A stretch of DNA of 64,000 nt from Microlunatus phosphovorus NM-1 (GTDB lineage: Bacteria; Actinomycetota; Actinomycetes; Propionibacteriales; Propionibacteriaceae). Positions 52,836 to 61,232 of this stretch are shown here, piece by piece (the first letter of the stretch is position 1; every line of letters begins with the position of its first letter). Location: positions 248,001-312,000 of the forward strand of contig NC_015635.1 of NCBI RefSeq assembly GCF_000270245.1, read 5' to 3'. Under the pieces are notes generated by a model. That model saw only the letters and a list, made by a program, of their open reading frames with translations. It was not told the DNA's origin and searched no databases. Position numbers and translations under genes: made by a program.

Positions 52836-53440
52836 GCGCCGACCAAGGCGTCGTAGAACCGTCGCTCTCCGGTCGTGTAGAGGCCGTACCAGGCATCGAC
52901 CACCGGCTGCGGGAACACCTGCAGTGCTTCGAAGATCGCCTTGGCGAAGTCGACCGGTGCGGTGGCCGGCGCGGTGATCAGGCCGCCGTCGCTGATCGTT
53001 CGGGCTTCGCGATAGAGCTCGCCGCCGGTGTAGCCGGGTGCCGCGGCAACGTACTCAGCGGCATTGCTGGTGTGCGGCTGGTCGTTCAGCAAACCAGCTC
53101 TGGCCAGGCCATAGGTCGCACCGCAGATCGCGGCCACCACCTTTGCCTCGGCGCGCAGCTGTCGGGCCAGGCCCAGTGCCGCATCGTGCCCCTCGGCCCA
53201 GGTTTCGGCGCCGGGCAGGATCAGGGCTGCGACCTCGTCCGGATCGAGATCGGTGAGGGCGGCTGCTGGCGCCACCTGCAGACCGCCCATGCTGGTGACC
53301 GGCTGACCGTTCTCGCTGGCCACCACAACGCGGAACCGCCCAGGCAACTGCTGCTCTGCCATGGCGAACCCGGCGAGCGCATACCCGTACTCCCAATCAG
53401 CCATCGTGTCCGTCGCGTAGAAGACCACTGCCTGTGTCAT
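52832..53440 (-). CDS. DJ-1/PfpI-family glutamine amidotransferase-like protein
   Basis: A 202-residue protein with the flavodoxin-like fold of the DJ-1/PfpI family: AVVFYATDTMADWEYGYALAGF, ALILPGAETWAEG, and the nucleophile elbow AAICGATYGLARAGLL with the reactive Cys. The arrangement with a MarR regulator is common for stress-related PfpI proteins such as those responding to reactive carbonyl or oxidants, but no activity can be assigned from sequence. It is the first gene of the operon; the operators lie 17 nt upstream of its ATG. Confidence 0.85.
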   Translation of the reverse strand: MTQAVVFYATDTMADWEYGYALAGFAMAEQQLPGRFRVVVASENGQPVTSMGGLQVAPAAALTDLDPDEVAALILPGAETWAEGHDAALGLARQLRAEAKVVAAICGATYGLARAGLLNDQPHTSNAAEYVAAAPGYTGGELYREARTISDGGLITAPATAPVDFAKAIFEALQVFPQPVVDAWYGLYTTGERRFYDALVGA

Positions 53441-53456
53441 GTCGTGCTCCGTTGGG

Positions 53457-53505
53457 TAGTTTGACAGGATGCTGTCAAACTAGCCGATGTGACAGGGTGC
53501 TGTCA
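53457..53505. promoter_or_regulatory. Twin palindromic operators of the PfpI-marR operon
   Basis: Site 1 has perfect 11-bp arms TAGTTTGACAG (53457-53467) and CTGTCAAACTA (53472-53482). Site 2 has TGACAG (53490-53495) and CTGTCA (53500-53505). Both have a 4-nt centre (GATG, GGTG) and the centres are 28 bp apart. Probable MarR binding sites. Confidence 0.8.
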
Positions 53506-53538
53506 ATGGGCGTTGGGAACCCCCGTCGCAGCCCTACC

Positions 53539-53644
53539 CCACTTCGCACCAGCTGGATCTACTTCGCACCACGCACGCCTGATGCGAAGTAGCAGCAGTT
53601 GGTGCGGAGTCGGAGATGGGCCACACGAAATGGTGCGCAGTAGG
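53539..53644. repeat. Five copies of a CTACTTCGCACCA-type word in two orientations
   Basis: Forward copies start near 53539 and 53559; reverse copies lie at 53583-53592, 53600-53610 and 53632-53644. They form nested inverted repeats: CTACTTCGCA pairs with TGCGAAGTAG exactly, and CTACTTCGCACCA with the copy at 53632 with one mismatch. The region is gene-free (53506-53753) and no protein-coding signal was seen. Confidence 0.65.
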
Positions 53645-53646
53645 AG

Positions 53647-53694
53647 CGGGGGCGAATTCAGAATGACGGGCGGGGGCGAATTCAGAATGACGGG
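53647..53694. repeat. Perfect tandem duplication of a 24-bp unit
   Basis: Two identical adjacent 24-bp units, each containing CGAATTCAGAATGACGGG. The unit contains an EcoRI-type GAATTC and is unlike the neighbouring GC-rich DNA. Probably a recent slippage duplication in the same gene-free stretch. Confidence 0.7.
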
Positions 53695-53753
53695 CGGGCG
53701 CAGCGCGAGCCTGGGTTGGCGGATCCTGCGGCGCAGGCGGGGGAGGGAAGGCG

Positions 53754-54791
53754 TCAGTGCCGGGTGAGGTCGATGACTGTCATGCCGGCCGTTGAGGAGG
53801 CGGGGGAGTCCATCGCCACCAAGGCGGCGGGAGCCTCGGCGAGTGAGATCACGCGGCCGACCAACTCGGCGGGTCGCAGGATGCCGGAGGAGACCATCGA
53901 CAGCATCGCCGGGTAGTCGCAGGCAGCCATGCCGTGGGATCCATAGACCTCCAGCTCGTACGCCACCACGAGATCCCAGGGCAGCGGGGCCCGGGCGTCG
54001 GGCCCGAGCATGAGGCCGACCTGGACGTAGCGGCCGCGGCGGCGCAAGCTGCGTACGGCCGCCAACTCGGTCGAGGCCGAGCCGAGGGCGTCGATAGCGA
54101 CGTGTACGCCACCGCCGGTCAGGTCGGTGATCCGCTCGACCACGCTATCGGGAGCCAGCGCGACGGCTCCGAGGTCGGCGGCCCGTTGTCGCGCCAGGTC
54201 AGAGACGTCGACGGCGAAGACCTGCGCGCCCAGTGCGATGGCGATCTGGATGGCCGAGAGCCCGACACCGCCGCAGCCGAAGACGGCGACCAGGTCGCCG
54301 GTGCCGACCCGGCCCCGGGCAGTCACCGCGCGATAGGCGGTGGCGAATCGGCAACCGAGCGATGCCGCCACGACCGGGTCCATGCCCTCGGGAAGCCGGA
54401 CGAGATTGGTGTCGGCGGCATACAGCGCGACCTGTTCGGCGAAGGAGCCATGGTGGGTGAAGCCAGGCTGGGTCTGCTGCGGGCACACCTGGGCGTCCCC
54501 GCCCAGGCAGAACTCGCAGCTGCCGCACCCGTTGACGAACGGAGTGGTGACCAGGTCGCCGACGGCGAATCGGGTCACGTCCCGGCCGATCTGGCTGACA
54601 ACCCCTGCGATCTCGTGGCCGGGCACGTGCGGCAGCGACACGGGGTCGTGACCGCGCCAGGCATGCCAGTCCGAGCGGCAGACACCGGTGGCCAGCACAT
54701 CGAGCAGCACGCCGTCGTCCGGACAGACCGGCGACGGCATCTCGACGAGCTCGGGCGCCATCCCGTAGCCGGCGTAGCGGACCGCAAGCAT
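53754..54791 (-). CDS. Zinc-dependent medium-chain alcohol dehydrogenase
   Basis: A 345-residue MDR-superfamily dehydrogenase. Catalytic zinc ligands are Cys in GVCRSDWHAW and His/Glu in VPGHEIAGVV; the structural zinc site is the four-Cys loop NGCGSCEFCLGGDAQVC. The nucleotide-binding loop is VAVFGCGGVGLSAIQIA, followed by VDVSDLARQRA, with an acid at the end of strand 2 suggesting NAD preference. Substrate is unknown; the sequence HAWRGHD after the first zinc Cys is common in actinobacterial members. It lies 5 nt downstream of the YibE/F gene in the same direction and is probably co-transcribed with it. Confidence 0.9.
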   Translation of the reverse strand: MLAVRYAGYGMAPELVEMPSPVCPDDGVLLDVLATGVCRSDWHAWRGHDPVSLPHVPGHEIAGVVSQIGRDVTRFAVGDLVTTPFVNGCGSCEFCLGGDAQVCPQQTQPGFTHHGSFAEQVALYAADTNLVRLPEGMDPVVAASLGCRFATAYRAVTARGRVGTGDLVAVFGCGGVGLSAIQIAIALGAQVFAVDVSDLARQRAADLGAVALAPDSVVERITDLTGGGVHVAIDALGSASTELAAVRSLRRRGRYVQVGLMLGPDARAPLPWDLVVAYELEVYGSHGMAACDYPAMLSMVSSGILRPAELVGRVISLAEAPAALVAMDSPASSTAGMTVIDLTRH

Positions 54792-54796
54792 CGACT

Positions 54797-56491
54797 TCAG
54801 TCCGGATCGCGCAGGTCGGAGAAGTCGAGATCGTCGTCAGCCGACCTTCGACGGCGGCGCAACCGGGTCTGCCTGGGTGGTGCGGCGGGGGTTTCGGAGC
54901 CCGTCGCCTCATCCTCGGTGCCGGCTGCTTCCGGGGCACCAGCAGCCGAGTCGTCCGCAGCCGAGTCGTCCGCAGACGTGGCCTCATCGACCCGGTCCGC
55001 CGACGTTTCCGTGGTCGCGGCTGTCTCCGTCGCCTCAGTCTGGGTCTCGGCGGTGCTCCCGGACTCGTCGTCGACCTCGGCCGCGGAGCCCTCGGACACC
55101 GACCCCTTTGCCATCGACCCCTTTGTCGGCGGGCCCTCGATCACCGTGGCATCGGCCGCTTCAGCCTTGTCGATCTGGGCCGCTCCAGCCCGAGCGGCAC
55201 CGGACGTCGCGGCGGCCGGTGCGGCCGTCGGGCGCCGCCGGAAGCCGGGCAGCCTGGCCTTGCCGGAGGCTCGGACCACGGCAACTCCGACGGCGGTGGT
55301 CAGCGGCACCGCCAGAATCAGGCCGATCGAGCCCACCATGGTGCGAATCAGCTCGGCGGCGAAGGACTCGGTCTGCAGGACCTCGAACAAGGGCCGGTTG
55401 TAGATCGCGATCAGCAGAAGGACCGGCAGGGATGCGCCGGCGGTGGCGAAGGCGATCGTGTAGACAGTCGAGGCGATGTGATCCCGGCCGATACGCATGG
55501 CCTTGGAGAACAGCCGCTTCTGGTCGGGATCGCTGTCGGCCAGTTCCCACACCGCCGAGGCCTGCGTGATGGTGACGTCGTTCAGGACGCCCAGGCCGGC
55601 CACGATGACGCCGCAGATCACCACCGAGGTCAGCGACATGTGCGGTGCCGAGGCGGCCAGCACATAGTCGTCCTCCGAAGTGACCCCGCTGAGATGGGCC
55701 CACGATGTCGCACCCCAGCCGAGCAGTGCGGCCGTCACCAGTCCGAACAGGGTGCCGACCAGCGCCGTCGATGTTCGTGCCGAGATGCCATGGGCCGCAT
55801 ACAAGACGACGAACATGATCGCCGAACTGCCGATCAGTCCGACCAATACCGGGTTCGAACCGCTGACCAGGGCCGGGAACATGAACTTGACCAGGATGAA
55901 CCCGGCGAAACCGAGACCCAGCAGAGCGGCGAACCCACGCCAGCGAGCGACGAAGATCACCGCCGCGGCGAAGGCCAGCGTGATCACGACCAGCGGCACC
56001 CGGCGCTCGAAATCGGAGAACTGGAACTGGGACGGCTGCCCATCAGCAGGTGGGATCCGAATCAGCTTCACTCGCTGACCGACCTTGGTGCCGCTGTTGT
56101 AGAGGGCATCGGTGAGCGGAATGCCGGCGACTTCCTTGCCGGTGTCGTCCCCCTCGAGAACGCGTACGGTGATGGTCGCACAGGTCTGGTTGTTGGCACC
56201 GGGGGTGGAGCCGGCCATGCCCTCGCAGGAGACCGGCTGAATGGCGGTGATTTCGGCAGCGGGATAGCTGACGCCGGGGACGCTGTAGCCGGCCACGTCG
56301 TGATTGATGTAGCTGCTGGTGTCCTGGGGCCACAGGGCGATCAGACCGGCGAACGTCCAGATGCCCAGCGGAATGAGAACGACGATCAGGATGCGGAGGG
56401 CCTGCTGGTGCCGAGCGGCCTCACTGCGACCACGCTGTCCCGTCGAACCAGGTCGACGTGTCGTGGGGTCGATTGAGTGTGAATGCGACAT
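54797..56491 (-). CDS. YibE/F-family integral membrane protein
   Basis: A 564-residue protein: one N-terminal helix (ILIVVLIPLGIWTFAGLIAL), an extracytoplasmic domain of about 130 residues, then about seven more helices ending near 395, typical of the YibE/F family (signature LGVLNDVTITQASAVWELADSDP). The C-terminal 130 residues are acidic, low complexity and disordered before an RRRRR cluster. The ATG at 56491 (MSHSHSIDP) is preceded by GGCGGAG. Its start is only 22 bp from the divergent DUF3152 gene if the GTG at 56514 is used there, so the two promoters must overlap coding DNA. Confidence 0.87.
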   Translation of the reverse strand: MSHSHSIDPTTRRPGSTGQRGRSEAARHQQALRILIVVLIPLGIWTFAGLIALWPQDTSSYINHDVAGYSVPGVSYPAAEITAIQPVSCEGMAGSTPGANNQTCATITVRVLEGDDTGKEVAGIPLTDALYNSGTKVGQRVKLIRIPPADGQPSQFQFSDFERRVPLVVITLAFAAAVIFVARWRGFAALLGLGFAGFILVKFMFPALVSGSNPVLVGLIGSSAIMFVVLYAAHGISARTSTALVGTLFGLVTAALLGWGATSWAHLSGVTSEDDYVLAASAPHMSLTSVVICGVIVAGLGVLNDVTITQASAVWELADSDPDQKRLFSKAMRIGRDHIASTVYTIAFATAGASLPVLLLIAIYNRPLFEVLQTESFAAELIRTMVGSIGLILAVPLTTAVGVAVVRASGKARLPGFRRRPTAAPAAATSGAARAGAAQIDKAEAADATVIEGPPTKGSMAKGSVSEGSAAEVDDESGSTAETQTEATETAATTETSADRVDEATSADDSAADDSAAGAPEAAGTEDEATGSETPAAPPRQTRLRRRRRSADDDLDFSDLRDPD

Positions 56492-56513
56492 TCTCCGCCT
56501 AGGGTTGATCTCT

Positions 56514-57443
56514 GTGACTCCTTGGCCGCACCGCCGGATGGGTGGTCCGGGCTCGCAGAGCGGCTCACAATCTACCGCCCACCAAGGACAGTCCAAGTCG
56601 TCGCGGATTCCTGGCTGGTCCGGCTGGCCCGCGGTGCGGACTCACTGGCTCGCCATCACCGCCGGTGTGCTCGGTTCTGGGGCCCTGGCTCTCGCCCTGG
56701 TCATCGGTGGCGGCTCCGGGGCTGGGGCCCAGGCCGGGCCCGCGGGCACTGCCCAGCAGCAATCCGGCAGCTGGTCGACGGCGGAGAGCCCGTCACCGGG
56801 TTCCCGCGACGCAGCTGATCCGGTCCCGACGACGACGTCGGCCCCGCCCCGGAAGGCGGCCAAGAAGAAGGTCACCAAGCAGCCGGCCAAGGTCAAGATC
56901 CCGGCCAGTGGGCCCGGCACCTTTGTCCAGGCGGAGGTCGACGGACCGAAGGTGGGTCAACGGGGTGCACGGTTGCTGCGATATGACGTCAAGGTCGAGA
57001 AGAACCTCCCGTACGATGCCGACGAGATAGCTCGGCAGATCCAGGAGACCCTGAGCGACCCCCGCAGCTGGACCGGCGGTGGCGACTGGCGGCTGGAGCT
57101 GGTGAGTGATTCGGACCGGGCCGACTTCACCATCTATCTCGCGACGCCGGGGACGGTCGATCGCTATTGCTGGCCGCTGCGGACGTTCGGGCGGCTGTCC
57201 TGCCAGGCCGGCAGCCGGGTGATGCTGAACGGTTGGCGTTGGGCTCACGGCGCTGAGGCGTACGGGAAGGATGTCAGTGGCTACCGGCAGTATCTGGTGA
57301 ACCACGAGGTCGGGCATCGGCTCGGCCACGGTCACGTGGGCTGTCCTGGAAAGGGGAAGCGGGCGCCGGTGATGATGCAGCAGACGAAGGGTGTGGGAGC
57401 GTGCCGAGCCAATCCGTGGCCGGATCCCAAGAGGAGCGGTTGA
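56514..57443 (+). CDS. Secreted or anchored DUF3152 zincin-like protein
   Basis: A 309-residue protein with one N-terminal hydrophobic segment (WLAITAGVLGSGALALALVIGG), a Ser/Pro/Lys-rich linker, then a domain of about 190 residues. The domain contains LVNHEVGHRLGHGHVGC, an HExGHxxGHxH-type zinc-binding motif as in metzincins, and a conserved-looking region DFTIYLATPGTVDRYCWP. DUF3152 proteins are actinobacterial and presumed extracellular metallopeptidases; activity is unproven. Start choices are GTG 56514 (AGGG upstream) and ATG 56538. Confidence 0.82.
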   Translation: MTPWPHRRMGGPGSQSGSQSTAHQGQSKSSRIPGWSGWPAVRTHWLAITAGVLGSGALALALVIGGGSGAGAQAGPAGTAQQQSGSWSTAESPSPGSRDAADPVPTTTSAPPRKAAKKKVTKQPAKVKIPASGPGTFVQAEVDGPKVGQRGARLLRYDVKVEKNLPYDADEIARQIQETLSDPRSWTGGGDWRLELVSDSDRADFTIYLATPGTVDRYCWPLRTFGRLSCQAGSRVMLNGWRWAHGAEAYGKDVSGYRQYLVNHEVGHRLGHGHVGCPGKGKRAPVMMQQTKGVGACRANPWPDPKRSG

Positions 57444-58408
57444 AGGCGGAGCGGTTGAGAGGGCTGGATCGGGAGATCACCTGCGACGTGCCGGTGCTGC
57501 TTGATCCCCTGATCCGGGCGCACCATCGCGGACCAGGAGACCCGACTCATCGCCGCCTCGGACCGGGGCACTGGCTGCGCGCCTCGCTGACACCGGAGGG
57601 CCCGGTGCTGCTCCGGCTGGCGGCGGCCGGAGCAATGGTCGCGGCACGAGCTTGGGGTCCGGGCGCGGAATGGGCATTGGATCAGTTGCCGATGCTGCTT
57701 GGCGCCGCTGATGACCCGAGCGGCTTCGAACCCCGACCCGAACACGAGGCTCTTGTCCAGGCGCATCGCCGAATCGGTGCCGGGCTGCGGGTCGGCCGCT
57801 CCGAGCGCGTCTGGGAGGCATTGGCCCCGGCCTGCCTGGAGCAGGTGGTCACCGGTACGGAGGCGTTTCGCGCGTTCCGGCTGCTGGTCCGCGAGTTCGG
57901 CGAGCCTGCGCCTGGCCCGGCGACCGATCCGGAGTCGGCGGCATACGGGATGCGGGTGCCCCCGCCGGCCCACGTGTGGGCCAAGATCCCGAGTTGGAGG
58001 TTCCTGGCCGCAGGCGTCGAGCAGCGGCGGAGCGCGACGCTGGTCCGTGCCGCCGGCCGCGCGACAGCCTTGGAACGATCCCTGGAACTCGACGGACAAG
58101 CCGCAGGCACCGCGTTGCGCAGCCTGCCGGGTATCGGCGGCTGGACCTCAGCCGAGGTCAGACAGCGCGCCCACGGTGACGCCGACGCGTGGAGCATCTA
58201 CGACTACCACGTGGCGAAGCACATCACGTACGCACTGGTGGGGGAGCCGCTGGACGACGCCGCCTGCCTGGAGATCCTCGAGCCTTACCGCGGACATCGC
58301 TATCGGGTCCAGCTGCTGCTGACCTTGGCGGGGCCGCGGAAGCCGCGCCGTGGCCCGCGGATGAGCCTGCCGACGCACACGCCGTACGCCACCAAGGGCC
58401 GCTCATAG
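57401..58408 (+). CDS. HhH-GPD DNA glycosylase, AlkA-like
   Basis: Base-excision repair glycosylase of the 3-methyladenine DNA glycosylase II type. The helix-hairpin-helix is LRSLPGIGGWTSAEVRQRAHGD, with a following DAWSIYDYHVAKHI that contains the catalytic-region Asp. It overlaps the DUF3152 gene in the same direction. GTG 57401 gives 335 residues, but TTG 57440 has a strong ribosome-binding site (AGAGGAG) and would overlap the upstream stop as TTGA, so the shorter form is a real alternative. DNA-damage substrate is not resolved. Confidence 0.82.
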   Translation: MPSQSVAGSQEERLKAERLRGLDREITCDVPVLLDPLIRAHHRGPGDPTHRRLGPGHWLRASLTPEGPVLLRLAAAGAMVAARAWGPGAEWALDQLPMLLGAADDPSGFEPRPEHEALVQAHRRIGAGLRVGRSERVWEALAPACLEQVVTGTEAFRAFRLLVREFGEPAPGPATDPESAAYGMRVPPPAHVWAKIPSWRFLAAGVEQRRSATLVRAAGRATALERSLELDGQAAGTALRSLPGIGGWTSAEVRQRAHGDADAWSIYDYHVAKHITYALVGEPLDDAACLEILEPYRGHRYRVQLLLTLAGPRKPRRGPRMSLPTHTPYATKGRS

Positions 58409-58472
58409 CTCGGCCGCTCAGCGCCAGCATGCGCAGTGAATCATGGGTGAGTTTCCACCTGGGCCGAGTGCG

Positions 58473-58908
58473 TCACTCCATAGACGGCAGGATCTCGCGC
58501 TGGAAGCGCGCTCCAGTTGGTACAGCATCGCTGGTAGTGGTGGTACGTCGTTGTGGTCGCGATCCATGAAGTCCAAGATCAGCTCATCCACTCCCTGCGC
58601 CCGGTAGGCGCGGAGCCGTTCAGCGATCTGCTGGCGCGTCCCAACCAAGCCGCGCGAAGCAGACCTCGCTGGGGTGATTGTTTGGAGGCGGAAGTCGATG
58701 CGAAGACTGATCTCAAAGCCTGGGCGGTCGCTTTGGCCGCGGGTGGCAGCCACGTACGGCGGTAGCTCGTGGGGTTCGTGCCAGACCCCGTGCCAGCCGT
58801 CACCGACCCTGGCTGCGCGATGGAGAGCCTGGGAAGCGTCCCCGCCGATCAGGATCGGAAGGATGGTTCGTGCCCGCGGCGCGAACGGGATGGGACCGGC
58901 TGTCGGTT
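58473..58908 (-). pseudogene. Remnant of an LLM-class (luciferase-like) F420/flavin oxidoreductase
   Basis: Only the last part of a TIM-barrel LLM oxidoreductase remains, reading on the minus strand: PFAPRARTILPILIGGDASQ, ALHRAARVGDGWHGVWHEPHE and FEISLRIDFRLQTITP, then GLVGTRQQIAERLRAYRAQG and VDELILDFMDRDHNDVPPLP. About 180 N-terminal residues are absent, cut off where the histidine kinase gene ends. Near 58505 a CG dinucleotide is inserted in GAGCGCGCTTCC; reading past it restores the proper end RFQREILPSME. So the gene is both truncated and frameshifted, a decayed copy with no likely product. Confidence 0.75.
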
Positions 58909-60362
58909 CAGAACCCGTTCGGATGCAGCTTGTCGAGGTCTTCCATGGTGGTCGCGCCAGGCAGCTGGACGGTGAACTCGGCGCCGCCCTGGGCCGAGCG
59001 GCCGGCCTTGATCCAACCTCCGTGGCGCTGCACGGTCTGGGCCACGATGGAGAGGCCGAGTCCGGTGCCGGGCGTGTTGCGGGCGGTGTCGGCCCGGTAG
59101 AAGCGATCGAAGATGTACGGCAGATCGACGTCGGCGATCCCAGGACCTTGATCGGACACCCGGAGCTGGTCGCCTTCGAGATAGACCCGGACCGTACCTC
59201 CCGGTGGGCTCCATTTCACCGCGTTGTCGAGCAGGTTGGTGACCGCCCGCTCCAGGTCGTCGGACTCGCCCATCACATACAGCGGACTCAGCTCGGCGTC
59301 GAACTGCACTCCCTTCGGAGCCCGGCGGCGCGCCCGCTCGAGGGCGGCATTGACCACGTCGCGCAGGTCGATCGGCTCCGGCGCCGCAGAGACCAGGTCG
59401 TCGCGGGCCAGCGACACCAGGTCCTTGATCAGCGAGGTGAACTCGGCCAGCTGCGCAGTCACGTCCCACAGGATCTGAGTGCGATCCTCCTCGGACAGCA
59501 TGTTGGACTTCGAGTCCAGCGACAACAGTTCGATGTTGGTGCGGAGGCTGGTCAACGGGGTACGCAACTCGTGGCCGGCGTCGGCGATCAGGCGCTGCTG
59601 CCGCTCCCGCGAGGAGCCGAGGGTAGCCAGCATCCGGTTGAACGTGTCGGCCAGCCGGGCGAGATCGCCACTGCCGGTCACGGTGATCGGGGTCAGATCG
59701 TCGGTCCGCGCCACGTGCTCGACAGCCGCCGTCAGCTGGCGGATGGGCCGCAGACCGGAGCGCGCGACCGCGGTGCCGGCCGCGCCGGCCAGGATCACCC
59801 CGGTCACCCCGAACAGCACCAGCACGATCCACAGGGAGCTGAGAATGTCATTGGTCACGTTGAGCGGGCGGCCGAGGACGAGCGCGTAGTTGTCCAGTCC
59901 GGCGAGCGGCACAGCGACGATCCGATACGGTCGCCCGGCGGTGTCAGTGCCCGAGCGGGTCGAGATGCCGTTCTGCAGCCGCGCCACCACGAGCTCCCTG
60001 TCACCGGTGAGAAGGTGCACCTCCTCACCGGTGACGTACTTGACATCGCCGTCCGCGCGGACCAACGCAACGCTGAAGTTGCCGGCTTCGAGTGTGAACT
60101 CGGTCAAGCCACCGATATTGCCGATACTGCGTGCCACTGGGCTGGACACTGCAGCGGCGACCGAGGTGAGCTCACTGTCGAGGCTGCGATAGAGAGCCAG
60201 CCGCAGGGTGAAGTAGCCGGCCATGCCAGTGACCGCGACGGCGATGGCGACGGCGAAGCTGGTCAGCAGCGCCACCCGTCGTTGCAGCGGTGCCCGGCTC
60301 AATCCCTCCCGGAACCGAGACCACAGCGAGCGCAGCACGGCGCCGGGTCGAGGCCAGGTCAC
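58908..60362 (-). CDS. Sensor histidine kinase, MprB-like
   Basis: A 484-residue EnvZ/OmpR-type kinase: two membrane helices (VALLTSFAVAIAVAVTGMAGYF and ILSSLWIVLVLFGVTGVILAGAAG) around an extracytoplasmic sensor of about 120 residues, a HAMP region, the phosphorylation box IADAGHELRTPLTSLRTNIELL, and the ATP-binding boxes NLLDNAVKWSP, VSDQGPGIADVDLPYIFDRFYRAD and TGLGLSIV. MprB of mycobacteria responds to envelope stress and controls sigma factor E; that role is inference here. It starts with GTG and follows the regulator gene after 52 nt. The product ends DKLHPNGF. Confidence 0.9.
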   Translation of the reverse strand: MTWPRPGAVLRSLWSRFREGLSRAPLQRRVALLTSFAVAIAVAVTGMAGYFTLRLALYRSLDSELTSVAAAVSSPVARSIGNIGGLTEFTLEAGNFSVALVRADGDVKYVTGEEVHLLTGDRELVVARLQNGISTRSGTDTAGRPYRIVAVPLAGLDNYALVLGRPLNVTNDILSSLWIVLVLFGVTGVILAGAAGTAVARSGLRPIRQLTAAVEHVARTDDLTPITVTGSGDLARLADTFNRMLATLGSSRERQQRLIADAGHELRTPLTSLRTNIELLSLDSKSNMLSEEDRTQILWDVTAQLAEFTSLIKDLVSLARDDLVSAAPEPIDLRDVVNAALERARRRAPKGVQFDAELSPLYVMGESDDLERAVTNLLDNAVKWSPPGGTVRVYLEGDQLRVSDQGPGIADVDLPYIFDRFYRADTARNTPGTGLGLSIVAQTVQRHGGWIKAGRSAQGGAEFTVQLPGATTMEDLDKLHPNGF

Positions 60363-60414
60363 GCCGAACTCACCACCGGTCCATCACTGTCCGAGCGGTC
60401 AGGAGCGGTCAGGA

Positions 60415-61110
60415 TCACGGGGGTGTCTCGCGGAGCACGTAGCCAACTCCGCGTACGGTGTGCAACAGGCGCGGCTCGCCGTTGGCCTCGGTCTTGCGGC
60501 GCAGATAGCCGATGTAGACCTCGAGCGAGTTCGCGGTGGTGGGGAAGTCGAAGCCCCACACCTCATTGAGCAGCCAGGACCGCTCCAGCACCCGGCGCGG
60601 GTGGTGCATGAACGCTTCGAGCAGTGCGAACTCGGTCCGGGTCAGATTGATCGACCGGCTGCCGCGCAGCACCTCACGGGTCTGGGTGTTGAGGACCAGG
60701 TCGGAGAAGGTGAGCGCCTGGGTGGATGGGTCGTTGGAGTCGGCGGTGGTGCCGGCCCGGCGGACCAGGGCCCGCAACCGGGCGAGCAGTTCGTCGAGCG
60801 CGAACGGCTTGGCCATGTAGTCGTCGCCGCCGGCGTCCAGGCCGTCGACTCGATCAGTGACAGCGTCGCGGGCGGTGAGCACCAGGATCGGTACGTCGTT
60901 GCCGGCCGCGCGCAGCATTCGAGTCGCCTCCAAGCCGTCCAGCCGGGGCATCATCACATCCATGATCACCGCGTCGGGCCGGTTGGCGGCCAGCTTCGCC
61001 ATCGCCTGCAAGCCGTCCTCGGCAGTGGTCACCTCATAGCCGTTGTATTGCAGGGAGCGCTGCAAGGAGTCGCGTACGGCTTGATCATCGTCGACGACCA
61101 GGATCTGCAT
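60415..61110 (-). CDS. OmpR-type response regulator, MprA-like
   Basis: A 231-residue regulator: receiver with phospho-Asp in [13 protein letters not shown], acid pair DDD near the N-terminus, Thr in [10 protein letters not shown] and Lys in [12 protein letters not shown]. The C-terminal winged helix ([59 protein letters not shown]) is of OmpR/PhoB type. It is the first gene of the two-component pair with the MprB-like kinase and highly similar in layout to mycobacterial MprA. Confidence 0.93.
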   Translation of the reverse strand: MQILVVDDDQAVRDSLQRSLQYNGYEVTTAEDGLQAMAKLAANRPDAVIMDVMMPRLDGLEATRMLRAAGNDVPILVLTARDAVTDRVDGLDAGGDDYMAKPFALDELLARLRALVRRAGTTADSNDPSTQALTFSDLVLNTQTREVLRGSRSINLTRTEFALLEAFMHHPRRVLERSWLLNEVWGFDFPTTANSLEVYIGYLRRKTEANGEPRLLHTVRGVGYVLRETPP

Positions 61111-61164
61111 GCGGACAGCGTAGTCGTCACTCGCTGTTCGCTCCGCGCTCCCTTGCCCTCTGGG

Positions 61165-61232
61165 GATCTGCTCGATCTTGTCGGCGTTGCTCGATCTGCA
61201 GATAGTGCGAGACCGACAAACCCGAGCAGATC
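61165..61232. repeat. Long two-tier palindrome between tetR and the regulator gene
   Basis: Outer arms GATCTGCTCG (61165-61174) and CGAGCAGATC (61223-61232), a 3-nt gap on each side, inner arms TTGTCGG (61178-61184) and CCGACAA (61213-61219), and a 28-nt loop holding further partial pairing. It abuts the tetR stop. The geometry is the same as at 6513-6569. Possible terminator or REP-like element. Confidence 0.65.

Noticed and set aside
61111-61164. A small gene or tRNA between tetR and the regulator gene
   Set aside because: No acceptor stem or CCA-like fold and no coding pattern; the interval is dominated by the palindrome that follows.
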